A stretch of 64,000 nt of DNA, taken from contig ONCM01000009.1 of the NCBI GenBank assembly GCA_900316305.1, positions 1 through 64,000 of the forward strand, read 5' to 3'. The position numbers and the translations under genes are program-made. Numbering within the stretch: position 1 is the stretch's first letter; the number at the start of each line of letters is the position of its first letter. This document shows, piece by piece, positions 50,290-58,881 of the stretch. Source of the stretch: an uncultured Bacteroidales bacterium. GTDB lineage: Bacteria > Bacteroidota > Bacteroidia > Bacteroidales > WCHB1-69. The notes under the pieces are model-generated. The model worked only from the letters and a program-made list of their open reading frames with translations. It searched no databases and was not told the origin of the DNA.

Positions 50290-51720
50290 TTATTTCTTCC
50301 GCTTCTCATGCCACTCCCGAAGCTTTTGCATCTCCTCCTCCGTGAACGTGCTGTTTCCGTAGCGGTCGATGAAACCGCTGAGACCCTTCCAGGAGTCTGG
50401 CGGATAGCCCCCCACCATAAACCAACCGTTCGCTTTTGGCGAAGTGATATAAGCGTATGGTCCTGAGATGATTAACTGGCCTTGCTCATCAATCAGGGTG
50501 GTTTGGCCGTCACCCGTATTCACATATCCGTACCTATCGCCTCCAAATATCGGAGTTTCATATTGGCACGGCACAATCAATTCAAAGTCTCGGTTGACGA
50601 AACCCCACTTGCCGTTGCGCTTCACAGGAATCATGGAGATGTAGGGCATTAGTTCCTCCTCATACTCAATTCCTTCAAATGCATCCACCTTTTTGCCCTG
50701 CCGGTCGTAGATTTCGCATGTCGCGTTCCAATCCTGATCACGAGTCAGTATCGCAATGCGCTCGCCGGATTCACTTAGGATACAGTCGTCAAAGGAAGAA
50801 ACCAGAATTTCCCCTTTTCTGTTGAGTAACTGACTTTTTTCCCCTGGAATTACAAGTTCAATAATATCCGATTTTGGAAAAAAACACAGGTATGATGCTT
50901 TGTAAAGGAAAGGGACCACCACATTGTTCGCCGAATCCACCACGCCCCACTTTCCTCCCTGACGTGCAGCGAAATAGCCCATATCCGAGCCCCAAATCAT
51001 TTCGTACTTGCATGGGATGATTTCCTGTCCTGTGACAGAAAGCACACCGTATAAGTCTTGCCTTTCTGCTTTAAGATAATGATCGTTGTAAGCGTACAAG
51101 AGATTATAGACAAAAGGTATCACGGTGTCGCCGTGATGGTTGACTGCACCGACAACCTTTTCATTCCTTTTTTCAATGATAAAAAGGTCCGGACCGGCTA
51201 TTCTCACCCAGTCATACTGGCAGGGCAGTACCTCGCGACCAGTAGAATCCACCACACCCTCTTTCCCGTTCATATCTGTTAATGCGATCATCCCGTACTC
51301 AAAAAAGTCATCAACCTCTTCAAAATCGTACCATCCCCTACCGTCATATTTCGGGGGGATTACCCATTCCAGTTGCCGATTCATAAAGCCTAAAAGGCTA
51401 TCTTTCATCACAAAGATCAGGTCGGAATGCTCTTGGAAACGGATGTCGCTGTACTCGCAGGGTAAAATCTGTCTCCCAAAATCGTCAATAATGCCAAAAC
51501 GGTTTGGCCATGCTTTCTTTGCATTGTTGTCCGAGAGTTTGCTCACGATTATCCAGCCGTGGCGGTCGAGGTAGTCGAAGTAATCGTATTTCCGGAGGGA
51601 ATCTCCGAGTTGCTGCAGCCGTGCCTTGCTCTCTTCGGGCGGCAGCGGTGCAGTAGGTTTTGTCTGCGCCCACGCCAGCAGTGGGAGCAACAAAATTGCG
51701 ATGATGAGGGTGCGGTTCAT
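50290..51720 (-). CDS. Secreted WG-repeat protein
   Basis: A 476-aa exported protein with signal peptide NRTLIIAILLLPLLAWAQ. The mature protein consists of about eight WG (KWG) repeats, for example NRFGIIDDFGRQILPCEYSD, KWGVVDSANNVVVPFLYKAS and KWGFVNRDFELIVPCQYETP. WG-repeat proteins are common secreted proteins in Bacteroidota with no settled function. The start at 51720 opens the signal peptide. The signal peptide is nearly identical to that of the YD-repeat-like gene at 52470-53828, suggesting a duplicated 5' segment. Confidence 0.85.
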   Translation of the reverse strand: MNRTLIIAILLLPLLAWAQTKPTAPLPPEESKARLQQLGDSLRKYDYFDYLDRHGWIIVSKLSDNNAKKAWPNRFGIIDDFGRQILPCEYSDIRFQEHSDLIFVMKDSLLGFMNRQLEWVIPPKYDGRGWYDFEEVDDFFEYGMIALTDMNGKEGVVDSTGREVLPCQYDWVRIAGPDLFIIEKRNEKVVGAVNHHGDTVIPFVYNLLYAYNDHYLKAERQDLYGVLSVTGQEIIPCKYEMIWGSDMGYFAARQGGKWGVVDSANNVVVPFLYKASYLCFFPKSDIIELVIPGEKSQLLNRKGEILVSSFDDCILSESGERIAILTRDQDWNATCEIYDRQGKKVDAFEGIEYEEELMPYISMIPVKRNGKWGFVNRDFELIVPCQYETPIFGGDRYGYVNTGDGQTTLIDEQGQLIISGPYAYITSPKANGWFMVGGYPPDSWKGLSGFIDRYGNSTFTEEEMQKLREWHEKRKK

Positions 51721-51740
51721 GATGGGTGATCTATGATGAT

Positions 51741-51825
51741 TATCTCCGCGTATGACGTTTTTATCTTCGCGTATTTCGCGTATTTGCACGTATAATTCTG
51801 CGTTAATCTGCGAGTTTTGCGGGAG
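51741..51825. repeat. ~65-bp spacer element, copy 2 (with internal expansion)
   Basis: Same start TATCTCCGCGTAT and end CTGCGAGTTTTGCGGGAG as copies 1 and 3, with about 20 extra bases of TATCTTCGCGTATTTCGCG in the first half. It follows the stop of the 165-aa gene by 6 bp. Confidence 0.85.
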
Positions 51826-51831
51826 GATAGC

Positions 51832-52329
51832 TTATTTCGGCATCAACTCCTCCAGATAGGACTTCAGCGTCCCTTTTTCGCGCATTTTGAGGAACTTCTC
51901 CGCGCCTTTGTCTCTTCCAAGCTCTTTCTTGTACTTCACGTAGTAATTGAGGGCGGTGTTCATTCCAGCGAGACAACCATCCAGCTGGTCATCGCTTTTG
52001 TACTGAATGGCGTATTGTGCCCAGCCCCCGAGTAGCAGAATCAGCAGGTTCCTGTTCTCAAATTCTGCCGCTGCTGCGTTAATCTCAATGCGCACATCGG
52101 GAGTACCAACGAGCCACCAGACCGCAAACTCCGACACTCTCTTCCGGTGAGGGTCGTTCGGGGAATGTGTTTTTAGCCATTCGATGCAGTCCATGGCGGG
52201 AAGTGTGTAGTTGGCATACTCGGACTTTTCGATTTCTCCCGGGATTTCCGGAACGGTGAATGTTATGTTCTGTGCATTCACGCCTTGCGCGAGGAACAGG
52301 CTGAAAAGGATAACGGCAATTTTTTTCAT
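51832..52329 (-). CDS. Small exported protein of unknown function
   Basis: A 165-aa protein with signal peptide KKIAVILFSLFLAQGVNAQ. The mature part is helical (AAAAEFENRNLLILLLGGWA, SDDQLDGCLAGMNTALNYYV) and ends LKSYLEELMPK. No family recognised. It is the middle gene of three exported-protein genes each followed by the ~65-bp element. Confidence 0.75.
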   Translation of the reverse strand: MKKIAVILFSLFLAQGVNAQNITFTVPEIPGEIEKSEYANYTLPAMDCIEWLKTHSPNDPHRKRVSEFAVWWLVGTPDVRIEINAAAAEFENRNLLILLLGGWAQYAIQYKSDDQLDGCLAGMNTALNYYVKYKKELGRDKGAEKFLKMREKGTLKSYLEELMPK

Positions 52330-52402
52330 ATCAAGAATTATTTGGGTTTATACTATTATGATGCAAAAAAAGTTGAAAGGTTGCAGTTGGGTTGAAATTT
52401 TT

Positions 52403-52466
52403 TATCTCCGCATATCACACGTGTCTGCACGTATAAATCTGCTTTAATCAGCGAGTTCTGCGGGAG
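52403..52466. repeat. ~65-bp spacer element, copy 3
   Basis: TATCTCCGCATATCACACG ... CAGCGAGTTCTGCGGGAG, 3 bp after the stop of the YD-repeat-like gene. Confidence 0.9.
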
Positions 52467-52469
52467 AAA

Positions 52470-53828
52470 TCACTTCTTTCTCACCTTTTTATCTCCAGCT
52501 AACTCTGAATAATAGGTGATCTCGCGTTTATCAACTCCCAATTTCTTCCCTTTGTAATAAGTTTCGCGGCGGATCCAGTTGCCATGGGCATCGTATGTAT
52601 AGCGATAGGAAAGAGTATTTGAGACGGTGTCGCGGCGTTCGTCTAATCCATTACAATGAATTTCCACTATGTTGTTATGGTCGTCGTATTTGTATCCCAC
52701 GTATGTACACCTTTGGGTTGGAATTAAACCGACCCCGTCCAACAAGGTGCCTGTATCTGCCCGCATTTCCACGATTCTGCCGCAGGTATCATATAAAATG
52801 GCCGCCTCGGTTTGTTCATGCATCTGTATATCAACAGAATATGCTATCAGCCGGTCGTTCGGGTCAAAAGTGTATTCTCCTGGAGTGAGGAAGCGTTCGG
52901 GCAATCCGAATAATTCGTAAATAGATGGGGGGTTACCCGCGAACCGGTCCCGTTCTTCACATTTTGCCAAGCGATTATCGAAAAACGTCTCCAGATAATC
53001 TGCCGGATTATTATGCAGTAGGATGTAATCCAGACTGTCGCTGCCACACGATTTGTCGCACCAAGTGACGTGCAGTGTTGTGGAATTGTCCGAATGGGTA
53101 TGGTAGTGCAGCCGCCGCAAATCGCCTTTCGGGGAACAGGTGGGCTTGTCCGCCAGAACCGCTGTACAATGGTCGGAATCGTACTGGAAGGCATAGACAC
53201 TTTGGGGAAGGTTTTTGTAATTTGAGTCAGGGTTCCAGTCGTCCACATAGACCAGTCGGTTGAGAGAATCGTAAAACAGATGCCATTGTTGAGAATGGGA
53301 ATTTTTGCTCTTGTAAAGATAAACCAAGTTCCCATCAAGATTATATCTTAACAATGTGGTGTCATTAGTATGGTTTGGGATATATTCCGTGTAAGTGATG
53401 ATGCAGCCGCCCTGGAAAGACACATTCTTTTCACCATGATAGTAATCCGAATATACTTTTTCGTTCTTCTTCTTGAATGGTTTACTCATATCGTGGATGA
53501 AATAGTCTCCGCGCATAGTGTACTGGGAATGCATCCGTTGCAATTTTCCTGTTGTATCATACTCGTATTCCCATCGTTCATCTGTGATAACATCTTGAAT
53601 GCGATGCTTCTTTTCAAAGCAACTCCATGGGTAAGTCCTTATAACATTGGGCGTTTCGGACAAATATACAACGCACGCCACATCTCCGTTCAATAGGAAG
53701 TCTTCCGACAATTTCGGCACAGGCACGAACGCATCGACACGTACCACAGACGAGAGTGTGGGGGTGTCGTACTGCGCCCACGCGAGGAGCGGGAGCAGGA
53801 GGATTGCGGTGATGAGGGTGCGGTTCAT
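52470..53828 (-). CDS. Secreted protein with YD/RHS-like repeats
   Basis: A 452-aa exported protein with signal peptide NRTLITAILLLPLLAWAQ. The mature part contains loosely repeated strands such as WEYEYDTTGKLQRMHSQY, YDSLNRLVYVDDWN, YDTCGRIVEMRADTG and YRYTYDAHGNWIRRETYYKG, which resemble YD (RHS-like) repeats. No toxin-like C-terminal domain is evident. It shares its signal peptide almost word for word with the WG-repeat protein. Confidence 0.75.
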   Translation of the reverse strand: MNRTLITAILLLPLLAWAQYDTPTLSSVVRVDAFVPVPKLSEDFLLNGDVACVVYLSETPNVIRTYPWSCFEKKHRIQDVITDERWEYEYDTTGKLQRMHSQYTMRGDYFIHDMSKPFKKKNEKVYSDYYHGEKNVSFQGGCIITYTEYIPNHTNDTTLLRYNLDGNLVYLYKSKNSHSQQWHLFYDSLNRLVYVDDWNPDSNYKNLPQSVYAFQYDSDHCTAVLADKPTCSPKGDLRRLHYHTHSDNSTTLHVTWCDKSCGSDSLDYILLHNNPADYLETFFDNRLAKCEERDRFAGNPPSIYELFGLPERFLTPGEYTFDPNDRLIAYSVDIQMHEQTEAAILYDTCGRIVEMRADTGTLLDGVGLIPTQRCTYVGYKYDDHNNIVEIHCNGLDERRDTVSNTLSYRYTYDAHGNWIRRETYYKGKKLGVDKREITYYSELAGDKKVRKK

Positions 53829-53862
53829 GATGATTTTTCACTGAAATTACGCTCAATAGTGG

Positions 53863-54264
53863 TTAAACTAACGTCATAGTGCTAAACGTCTTTGCGAAAC
53901 GTGTCACGCCTTCTTGAATCCGCAGTATCGTTTTGGGCGATGGTTTGCGGTAGCCAGTTACATAATGGCTCAATTGTTTGCAATTTATGCCGGTAGCTTT
54001 TGAGAGTCCAGTGAGTGTGAACGGTGAATATTTGAGGAAAGAGACAGTATCGAACACATATTCAAAGTCCAAGTTGTCAAAATCGAATGATTTTCCGGCG
54101 GCGACAAATTCCTGTTTCATCTCTTCTTTACATTTGAGAAAATCGCTTTTTGCCTCTTCGATAGTCTTTCCTTGACCGAGCAGCATGAAATCTAACGATT
54201 CGTCATCGGTGTAAATATCGTAATCCAAATCCTTTCCCGTTTCTATTATTGCTTTGACTTTCAT
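53863..54264 (-). CDS. hicB: HicB-family antitoxin with C-terminal HTH
   Basis: A 133-aa protein. The N-terminal half is HicB-like (KVKAIIETGKDLDYDIYTDD, GQGKTIEEAKSDFLKCKEEM) and the C-terminal part is a helix-turn-helix (FTLTGLSKATGINCKQLSHYV, TGYRKPSPKTILRIQEGVT). It follows hicA by 18 bp and should neutralise HicA and repress the operon promoter. Confidence 0.88.
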   Translation of the reverse strand: MKVKAIIETGKDLDYDIYTDDESLDFMLLGQGKTIEEAKSDFLKCKEEMKQEFVAAGKSFDFDNLDFEYVFDTVSFLKYSPFTLTGLSKATGINCKQLSHYVTGYRKPSPKTILRIQEGVTRFAKTFSTMTLV

Positions 54265-54282
54265 ATCTTTAGTTTTATTTCA

Positions 54283-54468
54283 TTATAAATTCACTCCTGC
54301 TATTTTGAGAATTTTACTCAATGTTCCAGTTTTCACTTCCTGTGACTTGTGATGCCCCGTTTTGAACATTTTCTTTGTAATTGGGCTATACCAAATGGGG
54401 TGATCACTGTTGTCAATGGGGTAACATCCTGCTTTTCTCAATTTCTTTTCAAGTTCCGAATACTTCAT
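54283..54468 (-). CDS. hicA: HicA-family mRNA interferase toxin
   Basis: A 61-aa basic protein, KYSELEKKLRKAGCYPIDNS ... KTGHHKSQEVKTGTLSKILK, matching HicA; the catalytic His lies in TGHHKSQEV. The ATG at 54468 is preferred to a GTG two codons earlier. The TATCTTTG box at 54492-54499 precedes it. Confidence 0.9.
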   Translation of the reverse strand: MKYSELEKKLRKAGCYPIDNSDHPIWYSPITKKMFKTGHHKSQEVKTGTLSKILKIAGVNL

Positions 54469-54491
54469 TTTCACTGATTAATTTAACGCGG

Positions 54492-54499
54492 CAAAGATA
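54492..54499 (-). promoter_or_regulatory. TATCTTTG -7 box of hicAB
   Basis: TAnnTTTG box 23 bp before the hicA ATG. Confidence 0.75.
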
Positions 54500-54521
54500 G
54501 AAAAAAAACTAACATAAAAAA

Positions 54522-55682
54522 CTATCGTCTCCTTGCGCTCACAATTTTCCCGATATACACACTGTGGATGCCGGCGGGGAAGTTTTCGTATCGTTTGCGC
54601 GGAATCTCTTCGAAGCCTCTTTGATCGAACGGACCACGGTACATAATCTCGCATTCATACACCTCGCGAGCTTCCAAGTAGTAAGGCGTACCATGCTCTG
54701 TATAAGCCACATGCAAGCCCAATGCCGCACCCTTGTCGCCGTCGCGGCCGCTGTGCGTACCCATATACTCCAACACGTCCTGGCGATCCTCGTCGAAGAC
54801 CATCACGGTGAAGTATTGGTAACGTTCCATGAATTCGAAGGTGTAGCGGGCGGGGGCGACATACACGGTGATGGTGCTGAGGTCGTGCTGCCAGATGTTG
54901 CCTAATGCGCCCCAACCGATGGTCATCGCGTTGTGACGTTTTACATCGCCGGAGGCCAGCAGTAGTCCATTGCCCTTGAACCACGTGAACGGGTTGAGGT
55001 TTGGGGATTGGGTGTAGTCGAACTCCACGAAGTCAGATTCCCGGATCGGACGGGGCATCTCTTTGGGCTGTTTGCCGCCATAAACATTGTAGGAGATGTT
55101 CTCGGGTTTCCACTTGTCCTTGGGTTGGTTCTCGCCGGCGGGGTAGCCGATGACGATGGTGCAGAGCGGGATGAGGTTTTTGGGCAGTTGTAAGACAGAT
55201 GCAACGGCCTTGCAGCGTTCCTGGTTGGGGTAGGTACCGGTCCAGACGGCGCCGAGTCCCAATGCATTGGCAGCCAACAAGATATTCTCAGTTGCAGCGG
55301 AGCAATCTTGCACCCAAAATTCGCGGGCATCGCCACTGAGTGCCTTGGTCATATCGCCGCACACCACGATGGCGAGGGGCGCTTTTGCGGCCATGCCCGC
55401 ATGCGGATTGGCTTTGGCAAGCGCGGCCAGCTGCGCCTTGTCGGTGACCACCACGAAGTGCCACGGTTGCTTGTTTACCGCCGAGGGAGCCGCCATGCCC
55501 GCCCGGAGCAGCTGCTCGATCTGTGCCGCTTCCACGGGCTTGTTGAGGTAACTGCGCACGGAAGTCCGCGTTGCGATGTTTTCCAATGCGGCATTCTTGT
55601 AACTGTTTGATTTCTGCGCTTCTGCGCTCATGCTTGCGGTCAGCGCCGCCATACATATCAAAATAGCCATACGATGTTTCAT
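54522..55682 (-). CDS. Exported nitroreductase fused to a flavin-reductase-like domain
   Basis: A 386-aa protein with signal peptide [21 protein letters not shown]. The nitroreductase domain (about 30-195) has [37 protein letters not shown] and [13 protein letters not shown] second domain (about 215-386) reads [20 protein letters not shown] and [20 protein letters not shown] with [20 protein letters not shown], the FMN-binding split barrel of flavin reductases. Two flavin domains in one exported chain suggest a periplasmic electron-transfer role (inference). Substrate unknown. Promoter box at 55705-55712. Confidence 0.87.
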   Translation of the reverse strand: MKHRMAILICMAALTASMSAEAQKSNSYKNAALENIATRTSVRSYLNKPVEAAQIEQLLRAGMAAPSAVNKQPWHFVVVTDKAQLAALAKANPHAGMAAKAPLAIVVCGDMTKALSGDAREFWVQDCSAATENILLAANALGLGAVWTGTYPNQERCKAVASVLQLPKNLIPLCTIVIGYPAGENQPKDKWKPENISYNVYGGKQPKEMPRPIRESDFVEFDYTQSPNLNPFTWFKGNGLLLASGDVKRHNAMTIGWGALGNIWQHDLSTITVYVAPARYTFEFMERYQYFTVMVFDEDRQDVLEYMGTHSGRDGDKGAALGLHVAYTEHGTPYYLEAREVYECEIMYRGPFDQRGFEEIPRKRYENFPAGIHSVYIGKIVSARRR

Positions 55683-55704
55683 ATTTCCTTTTTTTATTAA
55701 AGTG

Positions 55705-55712
55705 CAAAAATA
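55705..55712 (-). promoter_or_regulatory. TATTTTTG -7 box of the nitroreductase fusion gene
   Basis: TAnnTTTG box 22 bp before the ATG at 55682. Confidence 0.7.
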
Positions 55713-55742
55713 CGAAAAATGTTACACGATAGTTGATATCTT

Positions 55743-55797
55743 TTGGCCAACAGCCAATAGCCAACAGCCAACTGCTAACAGCCAATATCCAACAGTC
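55743..55797. repeat. Heptad array (GCCAACA/GCCAATA units)
   Basis: Seven period-7 units in the divergent spacer between the nitroreductase fusion gene and gcvT, between the two promoter boxes. Confidence 0.85.
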
Positions 55798-55818
55798 CCA
55801 TCATATCGAATTTTTTGT

Positions 55819-55826
55819 ATTTTTGC
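55819..55826 (+). promoter_or_regulatory. TATTTTTG -7 box of gcvT
   Basis: TAnnTTTG box 37 bp before the gcvT ATG. Confidence 0.75.
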
Positions 55827-55863
55827 GCTCTCAAAAAGTTATTACAATTTAATCCAAAACAAT

Positions 55864-56958
55864 ATGAAAGAAACCGTTTATAGAGCGAAACATGAGGCGT
55901 TAGGCGCCAAGATGGAAGAGTTTGCCGGCTTTTACATGCCGATTCAGTACGACAGCATCACTAACGAGCACCTGCAGGTGCGCAACAAGGTGGGCGTGTT
56001 CGACGTGTCCCACATGGGTGAGTTCACCGTGAAGGGTCCCAAGGCTCTGGCTTTGCTGCAACACATCACGACGAACGATGTGGCTGCCTTGTTCCCGGGC
56101 AAAGTGCAATACAGCTGCTTCCCGAACGGCAAGGGCGGTATCGTCGATGACCTTTTGGTTTACAATCTCCATGACGAGGATTACCTGCTGGTGGTGAACG
56201 CCGCCAACATCGACAAAGACTGGGCATGGGTGGTGGAGCAGAACAAGGCTTTCGGTGCCGAGATCGAGAACATCTCCGACAGCATCTCCCAATTGGCAGT
56301 GCAGGGTCCTTTGGCACTCAAGGCTATGCAGAAACTGACCAGCGCGAACGTGGTCGACATGGAGTACTACACCAACCAGATCATCACTTTCGCCGGCATC
56401 GACAATATCCTCTTCTCCACGACCGGTTACACTGGCAGCGGCGGATGTGAGATTTATTTCCCGAATGAGGTGGCCATGAAGATTTGGGATGCCGTGTTCG
56501 AGGCTGGTGCTGAGTTCGACATCAAACCCATCGGTTTGGGTGCTCGCGACACCTTGCGTTTGGAGATGGGCTTCTGCCTGTATGGTCACGAGATTGACGA
56601 TACGATCTCTCCGATCGAGGCCGGTTTGGGCTGGATCACGAAGTTCGTGGACGGCAAGGATTTCATCGACCGCAAGTACATGGAAGACCTGAAAGCCAAC
56701 GGCGTGACCCGCAGAATCGCCGGTTTCGAGCTGATTGACCGCGGAATTCCGAGAAACGGCTACGAGGTGTGCGACGCTGAGGGCAACGTCATCGGCGAAG
56801 TGCGTTCCGGCACATTCGGTCCGTCCGTGAACAAGGGCATCGGCACGGCGCTGATCAAGAAAGAGTTCGCGAAATCCGGTACGGAAATTTTCATCAAGGT
56901 GCGCAACCGCCTGCTGAAGGCCGTTACGGTGAAGATGCCGTTCTACAAACCCGAATAA
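55864..56958 (+). CDS. gcvT: Glycine cleavage system T protein (aminomethyltransferase)
   Basis: A 364-aa tetrahydrofolate-dependent aminomethyltransferase. Conserved blocks: [69 protein letters not shown] and [17 protein letters not shown]; the C-terminal barrel has [16 protein letters not shown] and [21 protein letters not shown] chose the ATG at 55864 because it matches the family N-terminus and follows its promoter. gcvH and gcvP are not adjacent. A strong terminator follows. Confidence 0.96.
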   Translation: MKETVYRAKHEALGAKMEEFAGFYMPIQYDSITNEHLQVRNKVGVFDVSHMGEFTVKGPKALALLQHITTNDVAALFPGKVQYSCFPNGKGGIVDDLLVYNLHDEDYLLVVNAANIDKDWAWVVEQNKAFGAEIENISDSISQLAVQGPLALKAMQKLTSANVVDMEYYTNQIITFAGIDNILFSTTGYTGSGGCEIYFPNEVAMKIWDAVFEAGAEFDIKPIGLGARDTLRLEMGFCLYGHEIDDTISPIEAGLGWITKFVDGKDFIDRKYMEDLKANGVTRRIAGFELIDRGIPRNGYEVCDAEGNVIGEVRSGTFGPSVNKGIGTALIKKEFAKSGTEIFIKVRNRLLKAVTVKMPFYKPE

Positions 56959-56988
56959 TTCAATGGCGTATGCTGTTGTTTGATAATA

Positions 56989-57021
56989 AACGTCCGGGTT
57001 TTTCGCCTGGACGTTTTTTTT
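56989..57021 (+). terminator. Terminator of gcvT
   Basis: AACGTCCGGG-TTTTTCG-CCTGGACGTT hairpin (one G-T pair) followed by a T-run. Confidence 0.9.
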
Positions 57022-57096
57022 GGCTTAGAGGCTTAGAGGCTTACACGCTTAGAGGCTTAGAGGTTTAGAGGTTAATAAGTTTAGAGGGGTAAAAGG
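57022..57096. repeat. Period-8 array (GGCTTAGA/GGTTTAGA units)
   Basis: About seven 8-bp units, then GTTTAGAGGGGTAAAAGGG, between the gcvT terminator and the next promoter box. Confidence 0.8.
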
Positions 57097-57112
57097 GTAA
57101 ACGAAAAAAATG

Positions 57113-57120
57113 TAATTTTG
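57113..57120 (+). promoter_or_regulatory. TAATTTTG -7 box
   Basis: TAnnTTTG box 44 bp before the ATG at 57165. Confidence 0.65.
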
Positions 57121-57164
57121 CAGCATCGTTCTGAAAGCTTAAGTCATCAGTCAAAAGTCAAAAT

Positions 57165-57812
57165 ATGGAAAACCGAAAATTCATCATCACCATCAACCGC
57201 GAAGCAGGGACAGGTGGTCGCGAAATTGCCCAGAAAGTGAGCGAAATGCTCGGCATCAAACTCTATGACAGAACATTCCTGGCTCATATTTTGGAAGAGT
57301 TCAAACTCACAAGGGAAGAGGCCGAGAAGATTAAATCCACCAAAATAAACTGGTGGTCCGAATTTTGCCGTTTCTACAAGCAGTTCGGCACTACTGCCGC
57401 CATCGCCTACGAGAACTTCGAGGTGAACTCCAAGCAGCTCTATTACGCGGAGGCCAAGGCCCTGCGCGATCTTGCCGAACAGGAGTCCTGCGTCATCGTC
57501 GGCCGCACCGGCTTTCACGTCTTCAAAGACACCCCCGACACCATCCGGATCTTCCTCATTGCCGATATGGATCACCGTGTGAAGCGCATGATGCAAAAGT
57601 GGAACTTCGACGAGAAGGAGGCACGCGAAAAAATCGAGGAACTCGACAACGCCCGCGAGACCTTCACGAAAACCTTCGCCGGCGTCTCCCGCTACGACGC
57701 CCGCAACTACGACCTCGTCATCAACGTCACCCCCTTCACCACTGATCAAGTGGCCCGTTTCCTGGTTGACAACCTCCGCAAGAAATACCCGGCCAACCCC
57801 AAAAACGAATAA
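57165..57812 (+). CDS. Cytidylate kinase-like family protein
   Basis: A 215-aa P-loop kinase of the cytidylate-kinase-like family (PF13189). It begins KFIITINREAGTGGREIAQK, where the phosphate-binding loop is REAGTGGR rather than the classic GxxGxGKS, then VIVGRTGFHVFKDTPDTIRI and FAGVSRYDARNYDLVINVTP. Family members occur widely in anaerobes; the substrate is not established. It is followed after 28 bp by the RsmI-like gene, probably in one transcript. Confidence 0.85.
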   Translation: MENRKFIITINREAGTGGREIAQKVSEMLGIKLYDRTFLAHILEEFKLTREEAEKIKSTKINWWSEFCRFYKQFGTTAAIAYENFEVNSKQLYYAEAKALRDLAEQESCVIVGRTGFHVFKDTPDTIRIFLIADMDHRVKRMMQKWNFDEKEAREKIEELDNARETFTKTFAGVSRYDARNYDLVINVTPFTTDQVARFLVDNLRKKYPANPKNE

Positions 57813-57840
57813 GCCTGTAAACCTGTAAGCCAGTAAACCT

Positions 57841-58560
57841 ATGACCTACGGCAAACTATACCTCATTCCCACCCCCATTGCGGAGGGCGCGTTCGAAACC
57901 TTTTTCCCGTCGGTGAACGCGGATGCGATTAACGAGACGGACTATTACATTGTGGAGGCGTTGCGGACGGCGCGGCGTTTCCTGCGTTATGCGGGGATCA
58001 AGAAGCGCATCGACGAGCTGACCTTTTTCGAGCTGAACGAGCACACGCAGGGGGTGGAGTTGAACGACTTCCTGCAGCCCTGCCTGGAGGGGAAGAATGT
58101 GGCGGTGATGTCGGAGGCGGGCGTGCCGTGTGTGGCCGACCCCGGACACAAGGCGGTGGAGAAGGCGCACCAGTTGGGCATCGAGGTGGTGCCGCTCATC
58201 GGACCGAGTTCGCTGATCCTTGCGTTGATGGGCAGCGGCATGAACGGGCAGAACTTCACCTTCCACGGCTATCTGCCTGCTGAACAGTACGACAGGGAGA
58301 AGAAGCTGGTAGAGATCGAGGCAGTGGCGGTGAAGACCGGTCAGACGCAGATGTTCATTGAGACGCCGTACCGCAACAACCGGATGACGGCTTCGATTTG
58401 CAAGGTGCTGCAGCCGGCCACGCGGGTCTGCATTGCTGCCAACCTGACGGGTGAAAATGCGCTATTGAGGACGCAATCTGTGTCGAAATGGCGCAAATAT
58501 TTCGAGAAGGAATCGAATCAGTTGGGTAAAGTACCATGTATATATCTGATTAACAAATAA
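57841..58560 (+). CDS. RsmI-like SAM-dependent methyltransferase (tetrapyrrole methylase fold)
   Basis: A 239-aa protein of the YabN/RsmI fold. It begins GKLYLIPTPIAEGAFETFFP, has VAVMSEAGVPCVADPGHKAV (the SAM loop with the D-PG motif) and VPLIGPSSLILALMGSGMNG, then FHGYLPAE and MFIETPYRNNRMTASICKVL. RsmI methylates C1402 of 16S rRNA, but this is the shorter Bacteroidota variant, often a second copy, so the target is uncertain. The preceding spacer has short period-8 repeats (CCTGTAAA/CCTGTAAG). Confidence 0.85.
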   Translation: MTYGKLYLIPTPIAEGAFETFFPSVNADAINETDYYIVEALRTARRFLRYAGIKKRIDELTFFELNEHTQGVELNDFLQPCLEGKNVAVMSEAGVPCVADPGHKAVEKAHQLGIEVVPLIGPSSLILALMGSGMNGQNFTFHGYLPAEQYDREKKLVEIEAVAVKTGQTQMFIETPYRNNRMTASICKVLQPATRVCIAANLTGENALLRTQSVSKWRKYFEKESNQLGKVPCIYLINK

Positions 58561-58603
58561 ATAATTTTTTTAGAAAAATACAGCGGAGATAAAGAAAAAA
58601 GTG

Positions 58604-58611
58604 TATTTTTG
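58604..58611 (+). promoter_or_regulatory. TATTTTTG -7 box of tRNA-Leu/tRNA-Gly
   Basis: TAnnTTTG box 42 bp before tRNA-Leu; drives both tRNAs up to the terminator at 58828-58857. Confidence 0.75.
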
Positions 58612-58653
58612 CGCCGTCATTTTTCGAGTGACACGTTCATTGGAAAATGTGCT

Positions 58654-58737
58654 GCCATGGTGGTGGAATGGTAGACACGAGGGACTTAAAATCCCTTGCC
58701 CATTACGGGCGTGTGGGTTCAAGTCCCACCCGTGGTA
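58654..58737 (+). tRNA. tRNA-Leu (anticodon TAA)
   Basis: An 84-nt type II tRNA with acceptor arms GCCATGG/CCGTGGT, long variable arm and T-loop GTTCAAGTC. The anticodon is at 58687-58689. Confidence 0.94.
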
Positions 58738-58743
58738 CGATAA

Positions 58744-58816
58744 GCGGAAGTAGCTCAGTTGGTAGAGCACAACCTTGCCAAGGTTGGGGTCGCGAGTTCG
58801 AGTCTCGTTTTCCGCT
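58744..58816 (+). tRNA. tRNA-Gly (anticodon GCC)
   Basis: A 73-nt tRNA with acceptor arms GCGGAAG/TTTCCGC and loop TTGCCAA. The anticodon is at 58777-58779. Six bases after tRNA-Leu. Confidence 0.95.
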
Positions 58817-58827
58817 CAAAATCAACA

Positions 58828-58857
58828 AAAAGCCCAGTCATTTGACTGGGCTTTTTT
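58828..58857 (+). terminator. Terminator of the tRNA-Leu/tRNA-Gly transcript
   Basis: AGCCCAGTCA-TT-TGACTGGGCT hairpin with flanking A-run and T-run; usable in both directions, so it may also end the DUF4421 transcript from the other strand. Confidence 0.92.
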
Positions 58858-58881
58858 GTTGTAACTGGCTGGAAACCAAAG

